Shown one piece after another: positions 10,950 to 22,985 of a stretch of DNA of 64,000 nt; position 1 is the stretch's first letter; each line of letters opens with the position of its first letter. A program made the position numbers and the translations under genes. The DNA is taken from contig OZ024929.1 of the NCBI GenBank assembly GCA_964017235.1, positions 165,587,609 through 165,651,608 of the forward strand. Reading direction: 5' to 3'. Source of the stretch: Sabellastarte sp. h YS-2021 (lineage: Eukaryota > Annelida > Polychaeta > Sabellida > Sabellidae). The notes beneath the pieces are model-generated. The model saw only the letters and a program-made list of their open reading frames with translations. It searched no databases and was not told the origin of the DNA.

Positions 10950-12770
10950 TTTGGCCACTTAGAGCCCTGTAGGTCACAAACTATGATGCTCAGCTGGCTG
11001 AAATTTTACCTGACAACACATTAATATGTTCTTAGTACATGTGCCGAAAATCATGACTTTAAGTTGAGGAGAAAATTGTGTTTGAGGCCCATAAATACCC
11101 CCACTTAGGGATTTTTTGCTATACTTTTCACATATTTTGCCCTATAATTTGGAAGTGATAATTCTGATGAGTCTCAAACTGCGCTAGGTATAACTTTGAT
11201 ATGTAATCCTTGTCTGTAGAAAATTTTAGGGCTGTAGGTTTACCCAAAGGGGTCGACTTAAGGTCTCAAAAGTGCCCACAGAGACCCAATTTATGCACTT
11301 TTTGTCACTTTCAAGCACTGTAGCTTTCAAACTATGTCTCTCATCTAAGTTAAATATCATCTGGGAATATATCTATGTGTTTTCTTATATGTGCCCCAAC
11401 ATTTAGGCCTTTAATAGACAGTTAACCTGTGTATCAGGACCATAAACACCCACCCGAGTGACCCTTATAAGACATTTTTCACATCTTTTTCCCTGTAACT
11501 TGGAAATGGTAAGTCTGAGAAGTTTCAAACTGTATTAGATATATATTCTGTGTGTAATCTTAGTATGTAACAGATTTTAAGTCTGAAGCTTTAATTTTGA
11601 AGGTCAAATTGAGGTCTCTAAAAGGCTCCCAAAGACCCAATATTTGGACTTTTTGCTACTTTTAAGCCCTGTGACTGTCAAACTATGTGACTGATAGAGC
11701 TCAAATCCTATCTGAGAAGATATTAGTATGTTATTTTTATATGTGCCAAAAATTAAGGCTTTAAGAAGACATTTAACCTGTGTATGAGGACCATAAATCC
11801 CCACCCGAGTGACCATTTTTAGACATTTTTCACATATTTTTCCCTGTAACTTGGAAATGGTAAGTCTAAGAAGTTTCAAACTGTATTAGATGCATATTCT
11901 ATGTGTAATCTTAGTATGTGACAAATTTTAAGTCTGAAGCTTTAATTTGAAGGCCACATTTAGGTCTCTAGAAGGCCCCATAAAGACCCAGTATTTGGAC
12001 TTTTTGCCAATTTTAAGGCCTGTGACTGTTAAACTATGTGACTGATAGAGCTGAAATCTCATCTGGGAATACATTATTATGTTCTTTTTACATGTGCCAA
12101 AAATCAAGGCTTCAAGTAGACATTTAACCTGTGTATGAGGACCTTAAACACCCACCTGAGTGACCCTTTTAAGACATTTTTCACATATTTTGCTCTGTAA
12201 CTTGGAAATGGTAAGTCTGAGAAGTTTCAAACTTTATTAGATACATATTCTATGTGTAATCTTAGTATGTAACAAATTTTAAGTCTGAAGCTTTAATTTG
12301 AAAGCCACATCGAGATTTCTAAAAGGCCCACAATGACCCAATATTTGGACTTTTTACCACCTTTAAGCCCTGTAACTGTTAAACTATGTGATTGATGGAG
12401 CTGAAATCCCATCTGGGAATGCATTATTATGTCCTTTTTACATATGCCGAAAATCAAGGTTTTTAGTAGACATTTAACCTGTGTATGAGGGCCATAGACA
12501 CTCGCCCAAGTGCCTTTTTTGACATTTTTTCCGTATTTTGCCCTGTTATTTGGAAATGCTTAGTGTGACAAGTCTTAAACTGTATTATATATAATTTTTG
12601 TTTGTTATGTATGTCCCCCAAAAAGTTTCAGATCTGTAGTTTAATTGCTAAGGTCTCTTTAACAATTGTAAAATGCCCACAGAAACCCAATTTATGGATA
12701 TTATGCCACTTTAAAGCCCAGTAACTGTCAAACTATGTGGGTTATAGAGCTGAAATCTTTGAATTTTTAA
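10950..12770 (+). repeat. ~348-bp tandem repeat, about 5 copies
   Basis: CAAACTATGTGACTGATAGA-type text recurs near 11335, 11682, 12031, 12379 and 12730. Units also share CTTGGAAATGGTAAGTCTGA and CACCCGAGTGACC. Divergence between copies is moderate, so this array is older than the 133- and 169-bp arrays. Confidence 0.85.
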
Positions 12771-13511
12771 AAGGAAATGCCTGTCTATTTAAATTTTGAA
12801 TATTAATAATGTTATGGCTATCTTAGTCTTTTAAGAACTTATTTTTGTGTGTTATACCTCTGCTTGCTGAGTTTTTCACTTTTTAAAATGAAACTGGTTA
12901 AACATATTCAAGTAGACAAAATGGACACTTTAAGTGAGCTTTAAGTCCCAATATTAATGAAATTATATCCTTATGTAGTAAAACTAGGGGATTTTTAACC
13001 CTCAACTAGCCCAGTTTTATTCAACTTGCCTCAGTTAATTTTGGCACAGCTCCTACAGTTATGAACTCATTTCAGTTGATAATCACATACTTAAAATTCT
13101 CAATTCTTTTTGTATTTGAGTACCCCTTTTATATAGATTGTTTGTTTACCATTTATGCTCAACCCACATCCCCCACCCGGATTCCCCCCACCCACCTCTG
13201 GGACTTCCAGCTATATTGAGTGACACTAAATAAACAAAGGTATTTAATGATATCAGATGAGAAACAAAGAACTCAATGGGGTTGCAGATCTTGTGTAATA
13301 GTGAGAGAGGTGTGGAGAAGGGGTGGGGGTGGGAGGTGGTGGGCTTCATTACATATAACACAAAGGGGAGTCAGAACTGAGATTGTGTCACATATTTAGG
13401 TTGCATATATATGGACCACATATATAGGTATAGAGGAAATGAATAACTGAAAACAATTTGCAAATTCTAAAAATAATATAATAAAATAATAATATAAATA
13501 ATTTTTTTTTA

Positions 13512-13745
13512 AATAATATTTTATTTGTGAACAAATATAGAAACAGATATGCGCTTTTGGGATTATGAATTTTAGAATGGACATTGAATCATCAATCATT
13601 TAAATACTTTGAAGGAAGATTGAAAAATATGATGAGTTGAGTTAAAAATAATATTTTATTTGTCAACAAATATAGAAACAGATATGCTCTTTTGGGATTA
13701 TTATTTTAGAATGGACATTCAATCATCAATCATTTAAATACTTTG
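13512..13745 (+). repeat. ~100-bp direct duplication
   Basis: TAATATTTTATTTGT..AACAAATATAGAAACAGATATG and the following text to TCAATCATTTAAATACTTTG occurs twice, offset by about 135 bases, with few differences. The intervening 12780-13512 and the remainder to 13900 show no other feature. Confidence 0.8.
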
Positions 13746-13975
13746 AAAATAGGTTTAGAGTTATCATTGCAGGAAGATTGAAAATATAATTTGAGTTATG
13801 TATTCGGCGTCTGGGGATACACCATCTTCCTTGGGGAGATATAAACAGAGTAGATTGATGTGCTGAAGTTCATATAATAATGGGTAATTATGTTTTAAAA
13901 AATTCCCGATCAAAACCTGTGGCGTGAGTGATGACCTGTCTGGGGATATGTTGGCGCCGAGTTGGCCCAATCTAG

Positions 13976-15200
13976 TTGTAGTTGGAGAAGGCGTGGTAGA
14001 GGTGGGGGAGAGGTGTGGTAGAGGTCACATATAATGTATATTTTTTTAAACCTCTACCATGTTTTGGGGATGTGGTAGAGGTAGAGGTTGATCCCATTGA
14101 TTTCAGTTGCAGAAGGTGTGGTAGATGTGGGGGAGAGGTGTGGTAGAGGTCACATATATTATATATTTCTTGCAACCTGTACCAAGTTTTCGGGGTGTGG
14201 TAGAGGTAGAGGTTGATCCCAGTAATTTTAATTGGAGAATGTGGGGGAGAGGTGTGGTAGAGGTGAGATATATATATATTTCTTGTAAACGCTACCACGT
14301 TTTGGGGGTGTGGTAGAGGTAGAGGTTGATCCCAGTGATTTTAATAGGACAAGGTGGGGGAGAGGTGTGGTAGAGGTCAGATATAGTATATATTTCTTGC
14401 AAACACTACCACATTTTGGGGGTGTGGTAGAGGTAGAGGTTCATCCCAGTAATTTTAATTGGAGAAGGTGTGGAAGAGGTGTGGTAGAGGTGAGATATAG
14501 TATATACATCTTGCAACCTGTTCCACATTTTCGGGGTGTGGTAGAGGTAGAGGTTGATCGCAGTAATTTTAATTGGAGAAGGTGGGGGAGAGGTGTGGTA
14601 GAAGTGAGATATAGTATATATTTCTTGCAACCTCTACCATGTTTTGGGGGTGTGGTAGAGGTAGTAGTCTGCCCCAGTAATTATAATTGGAGAAGGCGTG
14701 GTAAAGATGGAGGAGAGGTGTGGTAGAGGTCAGATATAGTATATATTTCTTGCAACCTGTACCACGTTTTCGGGGTATGGTAGAGGTAGAGGTTGATCCC
14801 AGAGATTTTAATAGGACAAGGTGGGGGAGAGGTGTGGTAGAGGTGAGATATAGTATATATTTCTTGTAAACTGTACCACGCTTTGGGGGTGTGGTAGAGG
14901 TAGAGGTTGATCCCAGTAATTGTTATTGGAGAGAGTGGGGGAGAGGTGTGGTAGAGGTGAGATATAGTATATATTTCTTGTAAACTGTACCACGCTTTGG
15001 GGGTGTGGTAGAGGTAGAGGTTGATCCCAGTAATTGTAATTGGAGAAGGTGGGGGAGAGGTGTGGTAGAGCTGAGATGTAGTATATGTTTCTTGCAACCT
15101 GTACCACGTTTTGCAGATGTGGTAGAGGTAGAGGTCTGTCCCCTTAATTTTAGTTGCAGAAGGCGTGGTAGAGGTGGGGAAGATGTGGGTAGAGATCTTT
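13976..15200 (+). repeat. 114-bp satellite, block 3
   Basis: About 10-11 units in the same orientation as blocks 1 and 2, decaying after 15120. The end sequence (AGATGTGGGTAGAGATC) is not tied to a recognisable terminus. Confidence 0.92.
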
Positions 15201-16030
15201 CAAACATTTGAGTGCAAAGTGAATGGTATAAGACTTATCTTCAAGTGGAGTGTTAAATTACTTTCTTATGAAATTACTTTCTTTTACCCCATATAGCTTT
15301 GCTTAGTAATACGACAAGGCACACAGGACTTAACATTATATTTTTGTATCATTATATGTTCATTTTAATATATTCTGTTTGCTTATGAATGATTTCACAC
15401 AGCATGTATGATATTGAGGCCACCTTATATATTCTTTACACCATTCCTTGTCCAAAATTCCTTTTCACAGTGTGAAACTTTGCCAGATAAGACAATGCAG
15501 ATAAGAGAAGCCTCCCTCAATCCTATTGAAATGCCCCCCTCCCCTCTGCCCCCCTTACTATTGGCAGGGGGTTTGAGGCAATCTTTATATGGCTATTGAC
15601 AGAAGATGTTATATTTGATGTGTTTTCATGAATAATAGAAAAGCAGTTTTGGTGGAAAGATATATGAAAAAGCAGAAAAGATATAAATGGGAATGATATT
15701 GAGAGGATAAATTATTGGAATGAGAAATATGTTACTATCTGGTGAATACTCCTGATTTCATATTTCATTAGCACAAAATGAAAGTTGAATTGGACTGACA
15801 ATGCAATGGTTAAAGTAATTGATGATTAGTTACAATATCAAATATTGTAGTAGTTTGGGGTAACACATTAATGCATAAAATTGATGAAAATGATAAAACA
15901 CATTGATGCATAAAATTGATCAAAGTGATAAAATACACATTGCATATAAAATTGGGTGTTTTCTGTTACCTTATATGGGTAGATGTCCTTTTAACATTAA
16001 GCATTTCAAAATTATGAATTTACACTGATA
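15201..16030. other. No feature recognised
   Basis: AT-rich, apparently single-copy spacer. A small GATAAAA/CATTGATGCATAAAATTGAT duplication occurs near 15865-15935. No gene is visible. Confidence 0.5.
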
Positions 16031-17332
16031 TTAATCCAGTGCTCTTTGACGAGCTATGTCTAGGTCTCAGCTATGTCGAGATTAAGTAAGTGAAATTGTA
16101 AAAACATTCTTCAGTTTGGATAAAATAAACTGCTACAGAATTATATACTGCCATTAATCGATTACCCTAATCATGGCATACAGTCCAATTCCGACCTGTC
16201 CCTAACCTAGGTACCCTAATCTATATCAGTAATCATTAAGTACCCTAACCATGAGATAAAGACAGTCCAATTTTGAAAAAAGGTATTCTAGAGTTTGGTA
16301 CCCTAACTACTACAGAAAGATATGTTACTAATCCTCCAGTAGCCTAACCATTGTATGAAGTCAGTGAAATGAAACCTACTCATAAGCCAGGTACCCTAAG
16401 CTATGTCAGTAATGATGAAATACTGTAATCATGAAATAAATTTTGTGAAATTTTAAAAATATTGTACAGTTTGTTATGCTAGAGTACTACAGAATGATAT
16501 ACTATCACTTATCCTGAAGTATCCTAAACATTGCAGGAAGTCAGTCCAATTCCAAGCTAATCCTGACGTAACTACCCTAAGCTATGTCAGTAATGATAAA
16601 TACCCTAAGCATGAGATGAAATCAGTAAAAGTGAAAAAATATTCTTCAGTTTGGTACCGCAAAGTACTACAACGTTTTATATTGTCACTAATCACCTTAA
16701 CCATTGCATGGTAAGTGCAATTCCAAGCTTTCCTTATCCTAAGTTCCCAAAGCCATGTCATTAATCACAAAGTACCAAAACCATGACATTATGTAAGTGA
16801 AATTGTAAAAATATTCTACAGTTTGGTACCCTAAACTACTACAGAATTATATATTACCCTTCATCATTGATTACCCTAATCATGGCATTTGGTCAGTCCG
16901 ATTCCGACCTATCCCGAAGGTAGGTACCCTAAGCTATGCCAGTAATGAGGAAGTACCCTAAGCATAAGATGAAGACAGTGCAATTTTAAAAAGTATTCCA
17001 CAGTTCGGTACCCTGAACTAAACCAGAATTATATAGTGTCAATAATCCTCTGGTACCCTAACCATTAAATAAACTCAGTCTAATTGAAACATAGTCATAA
17101 CCTACATAAGCTATGTCAGTAATCATGAAGTACCCCAATCATGAAATAAAGTCAGTGAAATTGATAAATTGTTCTAGATTTTGGGAAACCTAAAGTATTA
17201 GAAAAAATATATTGTCCCTAATCATCAGGTACCCTAACCTATGGACAAAGTGAGTGCAATTCCAAGCTTTCCTTAACCTAAGTACCCTAAACTATGGTAG
17301 AAATAACGTATGTACCCTAAGCTATGTTACCA
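16031..17332 (+). repeat. ~180-bp CCCTAA-rich satellite, block 1
   Basis: Diverged tandem units marked by TACCCTAAGCTATGTCAGTA (near 16389, 16570, 16921 and others), AGTTTGGTACCCTAAACTAC and TACCCTAACCATTGCAT. Each unit carries several CCCTAA boxes. Unit length is roughly 170-190 bp. It is interrupted by the palindrome at 17333. Confidence 0.85.
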
Positions 17333-17809
17333 AGGAATAGTAACAATATCTATTTCTTTAGTAGTTAGGGTACCAAACTCTAGAATACCTTTTTTCAAAA
17401 TTGGACTGTCTTTATGTCATACTTAGGGTACGTAATGATTACTGACATAGCTTAGGGTACCTAGGTTAGGGACAGGTCGTAATTGTAATGTATGCTATGA
17501 TTAGGGTAATCGATGATTAATGGTAATATATAATTCTGTAGCAGTTTATTTTTTCCAAACTGTAGAATATTTTTACAATTTCACTTACCGTATTTATCCG
17601 AATAAACTAGGGCTGCAACGATTCTTCGGTTACTCGGAAACGAAACAAATCAGTTCAATACTCGAGGCAAGAAAAGTAAACCGGGTCTTCGAAAACAACT
17701 AAACATACACATAAAATCTACTACAAAATTTAATTTATTTCTTTAAATATATGAATATATTTATATATTTTGCTAATATAAGGCATTTCCGTTTCGGTAT
17801 TTTATATTT
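17333..17809 (+). repeat. Palindrome, left arm (477 bp)
   Basis: This is the inverted copy of 18628-19104. Symmetry points agree at both ends (centre about 18218.5). The arms differ by only a few bases; the 61-codon mirror frames in them differ at three residues. The arm holds part of the hAT element, the end of the TA-type MITE and flanking satellite in reverse orientation. Confidence 0.88.
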
Positions 17810-17848
17810 ACAGCTATGTCTAGGTCTCAGCTATGTCAAGATTAAGTA

Positions 17849-18850
17849 CCGTATTTATCCGAATTAACGCCCCCTCCCTATTAGTCGCACCCCCCCTCCT
17901 GTCTACCTTTGCAAAGTTCATATTGTGGGGTTTTATATCCCTCTCAACAGCCAGCACCTTTGCGATTCTGGGATTCCGAAAAATGATGCGCTTTAGTACT
18001 TCCCCAATCGAATACCGCTTACAAGAAACAAGAAAATCATAACAAAAAATGACAATTTGGATCACAGACACTTTAAAATGTGTGAAAAACGAGGTAAAAG
18101 TTTATAATATATAAGGTTTGGTTTTAAAATTTTAAGCTTTCCCGCCATAATACATGCTGGCAAGCGAGATCAAGGCTGTGTCCATTATCGCCCATTGCCA
18201 CTGGACTTGAGAGTTGATTTTTTTTATGTTTAATAGTAGCCCCCCCCCCCCCCCCCCCCCCCTTCAAAACATGCATCGACCCCGGGGCGTTTATTCTAGG
18301 GCTGCAAGCTAGCCCTAAAATGCGCCTCGATTCCTCGTTTTGGAAGAATCGACTCGGACTCGGTGAATCACTTGATTATCGCCCACGAAATAAACTGCTT
18401 CATATTTTGACACATCACGCCTTATAAAATGGTTACAATGCACACAACAGGAAAGAATTTTGATATTTTACTGACTTTTGGGAAAAGGATGCATATATAA
18501 TGCAAAATATAGAAAACTTTAACCATCTTTATATATTACGAGATTTGAGGCGTCTTCGAAATACGTTATAATAAAATGCCGTCTTCTAAAACATTGTTAC
18601 ACAAAGAATTGAAGTTTGTAAATACTTAAAATATAAAATACCGAAACGGAAATGCCTTATATTAGCAAAATATATAAATATATTCATATATTTAAAGAAA
18701 TAAATTAAATTTTGTAGTAGATTTTATGTGTATGTTTAGTTGTTTTCGAAGACCCGGTTTACTTTTCTTGCCTCGAATATTGAACTGATTCGTTTCGTTT
18801 CCAAGTAACCGAAGAATCGTTGCAGCCCTAGTTTATTCGGATAAATACGG
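17849..18850. mobile_element. TA-flanked MITE (mariner-like ends), split by a hAT insertion
   Basis: Ends are CCGTATTTATCCGAAT.AACG on the left (17849) and the matching inverse at 18831-18850. TA lies on both sides, and the uninterrupted satellite text ATTAAGTAAGTGAAAT (compare 16080) is restored if one TA is removed. Without the inner hAT copy the element is about 460 bp. It includes a 23-base poly-C tract (18240-18262) and no coding capacity. Confidence 0.7.
18297..18830. mobile_element. hAT-type non-autonomous element (534 bp)
   Basis: Perfect 11-bp terminal inverted repeats TAGGGCTGCAA / TTGCAGCCCTA, flanked by an exact 8-bp target duplication GTTTATTC (18289-18296 and 18831-18838). The 8-bp duplication is diagnostic of hAT transposition. 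No transposase is encoded. Confidence 0.85.
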
Positions 18851-19104
18851 TAAGTGAAATTGTAAAAATATTCTACAGTTTGGAAAAAATAAACTGCTAC
18901 AGAATTATATATTACCATTAATCATCGATTACCCTAATCATAGCATACATTACAATTACAACCTGTCCCTAACCTAGGTACCCTAAGCTATGTCAGTAAT
19001 CATTACGTACCCTAAGTATGACATAAAGACAATCCAATTTTGAAAAAAGGTATTCTAGAGTTTGGTACCCTAACTACTAAAGAAATAGATATTGTTACTA
19101 TTCC
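18628..19104 (-). repeat. Palindrome, right arm (477 bp)
   Basis: Mirror copy of 17333-17809. This arm is in the original context: it runs from inside the hAT element, through its end and the MITE end, into satellite DNA. It is therefore the likely source, and the left arm the copy. Confidence 0.88.
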
Positions 19105-20004
19105 TCCAGTAGTGTAACCATTTCAGAAAGTCAGTGAAATTAAACCTACTCATAACCTTGGTACCCTAAGCTATGTCAGTGATGATGAAGTACTGTAATC
19201 ATGACATAAAGTTAGTCAAATGTTACACATATTCCACAGTTCGCTACACTAAAGTACTATAGAATTATATACTGTCACCAATCATGAAGTATCCTAAACA
19301 TTGCAGGCAGTCAGTCCAATTCCAAACTAATGCTAACGTAACTACCCTAAGCTATGTCAGTAATGATAAAGTACCCTAAGCATGAGATAAAATCAGTAAA
19401 AGTGATAAAATATTCTGGAGTTTGTTACCGCAGATTACTACAAGTTTTTATATTGTCACTAATCATGAAGTACATTAACCATTGCATAGTCGGTGTAATT
19501 CCAAGCTTTCCTTATCCTAAGTTCCCTAAGCTATGTCTTTAATCACAAAGTACCCTAACCACAATATTAAGTAAGTGAAATTGTGAAAATATTCTACAGT
19601 TTGGTACCCTAAACTACTACAGAATTATATATTACCATTAATCTTTGAATACCCTAATGATGGCATTCGGTCAGTCCAATTCACACCTATCCCGAATCCA
19701 GGCAATTCCAAGCATTCCTTAACCTAAGTACCCTAAGCTATGGTAGAAATAACCTATGTACCCTAACCTATGTTAGCAATCATGATGTACCCAAAGCATG
19801 ACAAATATTGGTACCCTTACTACTACAGAATTATATATTGTTAGTAATCCTGCAGTAGCCTAACCATTACATAAACTCGGTGCAATGAAAACCTGCTGGT
19901 AACCTAGGTACCCCAAGCTATGTCAGTAATGATGACGTACCATAATCATGACATATACTGAGTCAAATTTTTAAATATTAAAGTTTCCTATGCTAAAGTA
20001 CTAC
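18853..20004 (+). repeat. ~180-bp CCCTAA-rich satellite, block 2
   Basis: Same units as 16031-17332, in plus orientation, overlapping the right palindrome arm. Interrupted at about 20004 inside TACTAC|..TTATATACTG. Confidence 0.85.
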
Positions 20005-21664
20005 GAAGAAGGCCGTGGTCGGGAGATTATAAAACGCCTTCCGTCCGTCCGTCCGTCCGTCCGTTCGTCACGTTTTTGCATAAACCTTAATATCTCATTC
20101 ATTTATGAACATATCTTCACCAAATTTGCAGGGAATGTTTATGGCTATAAAAACCTGTCTCTGAAAAATTTTAGCCTCACTTTGAAAAACAAAATGGCTG
20201 CCATAGCTAATTGTTTGAAAATCCTAAAGGTGCTCTAAATCTAGAAATATTACACCTAGCTTCGTCAAATTCGCACAAAAGCTATATGGCTACAAAAGCT
20301 AGCCTGATAATAAATTTCACCTAGTTCAAAAAACAAAATGGCCGCCATATCACATGTTTAATGTCAAACAGGGTTATCCTATTAAAAAGGCCTTATATCT
20401 CCCCAAATATTGCATATCTTCACTAAATTTGCAGGGAATGTTTATGGCTATGAAAACCTGTCTCTGAAAAATTTTAGCCTCATTTTGAAAAACAAAATGG
20501 CCGCCATAGCTAATTGATTGAAAATTGTAAAGGCGCTCTAAATCTTGAAATATTCCACCTAGCTTCATCAAATTTGCACAAAAGCTATATGGCTAGAAAA
20601 GCTAGCCTGATAATAAATTTGACCTAGTTCAAAAAACAAAATGGCCGCCATATCGCATGTTTAATGTCAAATGGGATTATCCTATTAAAAAGGCCTTATA
20701 TCTCCCCAAATATTGCTCCTACAGGTTCGGAATGTGAAAACACCTTGTACGAAGTCATGGCCTGGTAATCTTTTCCATGTGTTGAATTTGACCTTTCACC
20801 CCTGCTTCAAGGTCATCACACTAAAACGTCCTTATTTCTCCCATATTATTGGTGCTGTGGCTTCAGATTGTAAAGACAGACCATGAAAAGCAAAGGCTGT
20901 GGTCTAAAATTGTAAACAGCTTCCATGCGTGTGTGCATCTGTTTGTGCATCCGTCCATGCATCCGTTTGTCAGGTTTCAGCATAAACCTTAATATCTTAT
21001 TCATTTATAAAGACATCTTCGTCAAATTGCCAAGGAATGTTTATGCAAAATTTTGGCCTCATTTTGGAAAACAAAATGGCCGCCATAGCCAATTGTTTAA
21101 AAATCATACAGTTGTTCTAAATGTCGAAAATTCCAGCTAGCTTCATCAAATTTACATTTTAAGAGGCCTTCTATCTCCCCTAGTATTGCTCTTACAGGTT
21201 CAGACCATTAAAACTCTTGGCCTTCAAATGTTTTGTCTGAGAAAAATTTTGGCCTTATTTTGAAAAACAAAATGGCCACCATATCCAATTATTTAAAATT
21301 CATTAAGATGCTCTAAAACGTGAAATATTGCAGCTAGGCTCATCAAATATGCGCAAAATATATATGGCCAGGAAAGTTAAGCTGATAGTAATTTGACCTA
21401 GTTTCGAAGCCAAAATGGCTGTCTTATCACATGTTAAATGGGATTATCCTATTAAAAAGGCCTTATATCTCCCTTATCATTGCTAATAGGGGTTCCAAAT
21501 GTGAAAACAACTTAAAGGAAGTAAAGGCCTGAGACTGCTGACTTTTACCTTTGACCCATTCTTCAATGTCAAGTGGGGTTATCTTACTATAAAGCCTTTA
21601 TCTCATTTAGTTCTCCATTATTACTGATTCCAGGTGGGAGATAAATGCTGCGGCAGTGGCCTTG
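20005..21664 (+). mobile_element. Repeat element with ~308-bp internal units
   Basis: Inserted in a satellite unit. It starts AAGGCCGTGGTCGGGAGATT, continues with a (CCGT)n tract (20040-20065), and ends GCGGCAGTGGCCTTG. Inside, units with AACAAAATGGCCGCCATA recur near 20187, 20495, 21070 and 21266, joined to AAAAAGGCCTTATATCTCCC. CAAGGCC at the right end, read inverted, resembles AAGGCC at the left. No protein is recognisable. It is probably a non-autonomous element; class unknown. Confidence 0.65.
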
Positions 21665-21807
21665 TTATATACTGTCACTAATCTTGAAATATGCCAACCA
21701 TTGCAGGAGGTCAGTGCAATTGCAAGCTAATCCTAACGTAACTACCCTAAGCTATGTCGGTCATCATAAAATACCATAATGACAAGATGAAGTGAGTGAA
21801 ATTGTAA
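21665..21807 (+). repeat. ~180-bp satellite, short segment
   Basis: One unit lying between two insertions, including ACTACCCTAAGCTATGTCGG at 21738. Confidence 0.85.
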
Positions 21808-21989
21808 CAAGAGGGTCACAGATGCCCCAAAAGGCGGGTTGCGCAGGCAGAAATAAGCTTAGCAACTGCTGTAATTACATTTAGAAAAGAAGGAAAGAAA
21901 TGTTAGGTTACCCAGTTAAGGTGAATGTGTAAGACGTGCTAAGAAACGTAAAACTTGTAATCTAGGTTACATAATTGTATATACTATAA

Positions 21990-22985
21990 ACGGACAAACG
22001 AAAGGATGGAATTACACCAACTTAGCAACTTAGCTATGATGGTGGTGCATCTCCCTGTCAAGTTTGAATTAGACTGGACAAAGCATTTTCGAGTTAGAGT
22101 CCAGAGACTGCTGGACAGAAAAATGAACAAAAAACAGACAAACGCACAGGAAAACGGACAAACAAACAGACAAACGGACAGGAAAACGGACAAACAGACA
22201 GAATTACACCAATTTCGAAAGGAACCTAGCTATGATGGTGAACTATATCCCTGTCAAGTATGAATTCGATTGGACAAACTATTTTCGAGTTGGAGTCCGG
22301 AAACGAAAATGTGGACAGACAGATGGACAGACAAACGGACAAAAAACGGACAAACGAACAAACGGAATTTCACCAATATCGAAAGGAACCTAGCTATGAT
22401 GATGATGTATGTCCCTGTGAAGATTGAATTTGATTTGACTAACTGTTTTCAAGTTAGAGTCCAGAAACGAAAATGTGGACGGATAGATGGATGGACAGAA
22501 AAACGGACAAAAAACGAACAAACGGACAGAAAAACGGACAAACAAACAGACGGAGTTACACCAATTTTGAAAGGAACCTAGCTATGATGGTGATCTATCT
22601 CACTGTCAAGTTTGAATTCGACTGGTCAAACCGTTATCGAGTTAGAGTCCGGAAACGAAAATGTGGACAAACAGATGGATGGACAGACAAACGGACAGAA
22701 AAACGTACAAACGAACGGACGGAATTTCACCAGTTTCGAAAGGAACCTAGCTATGATGGTGATGTATCTCTCTGTCAAGTTTGAATTTGATTGGTCAAAC
22801 CGTTTTGGAGTTAGAGTCCGGAAACGCAAATGTGGGCAGACGGATGGACAGACAAACGGACAAAAAATGGACAAACGAACAGACGGAATTTCACCAACAT
22901 CGAAAGGAACCTAGCTATGATGCTGATCTATGTCCCTGTCAAGTTTGAATTTGATCGGACAAACCGTTTTTGAGTTAGAGTCCGG
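21990..22985 (+). repeat. ~165-190-bp tandem units with GACA minisatellite
   Basis: GGAACCTAGCTATGATGGTG recurs near 22221, 22385, 22573, 22742 and 22906, each followed by CTGTCAAGTTTGAATT, GAGTTAGAGTCCGGAAACGA and a variable (ACGGACAG)n tract. Confidence 0.88.

Larger units (their letters stand above)
10723..13975 (+). mobile_element. Non-autonomous Helentron/HINE-like element B, repeat-filled
   Basis: Interrupts a satellite unit between CCCCATTAATT and TTGTAGTTGG, the same AATT position used by element A. The 5' end is a GAAA-capped hairpin (10723-10749). ATATCCCCAGAC recurs inverted at 13939-13949 (GTCTGGGGATAT), about 30 bases inside the 3' end, and the element ends AATCTAG at 13975. Interior: a (GCC)n tract, a box GATAACTCAAAAACG (about 10806), then a ~348-bp tandem array and AT-rich DNA. 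No protein is encoded. Sequence differs from element A but the architecture is the same. Confidence 0.65.

Noticed and set aside
16031..17332. Interstitial telomere tract
   Set aside because: CCCTAA occurs singly every few tens of bases and not in tandem; it is part of a longer satellite unit.
17520..18918. Twin 60-residue frames at 17520 and 18736
   Set aside because: They are the two arms of the palindrome, containing MITE and hAT ends, not a duplicated gene.
22006..22914. Overlapping ~100-codon frames rich in T, D, R, Q and K
   Set aside because: Translations of the ACGGACAGAC minisatellite inside tandem units; they recur in shifted frames.
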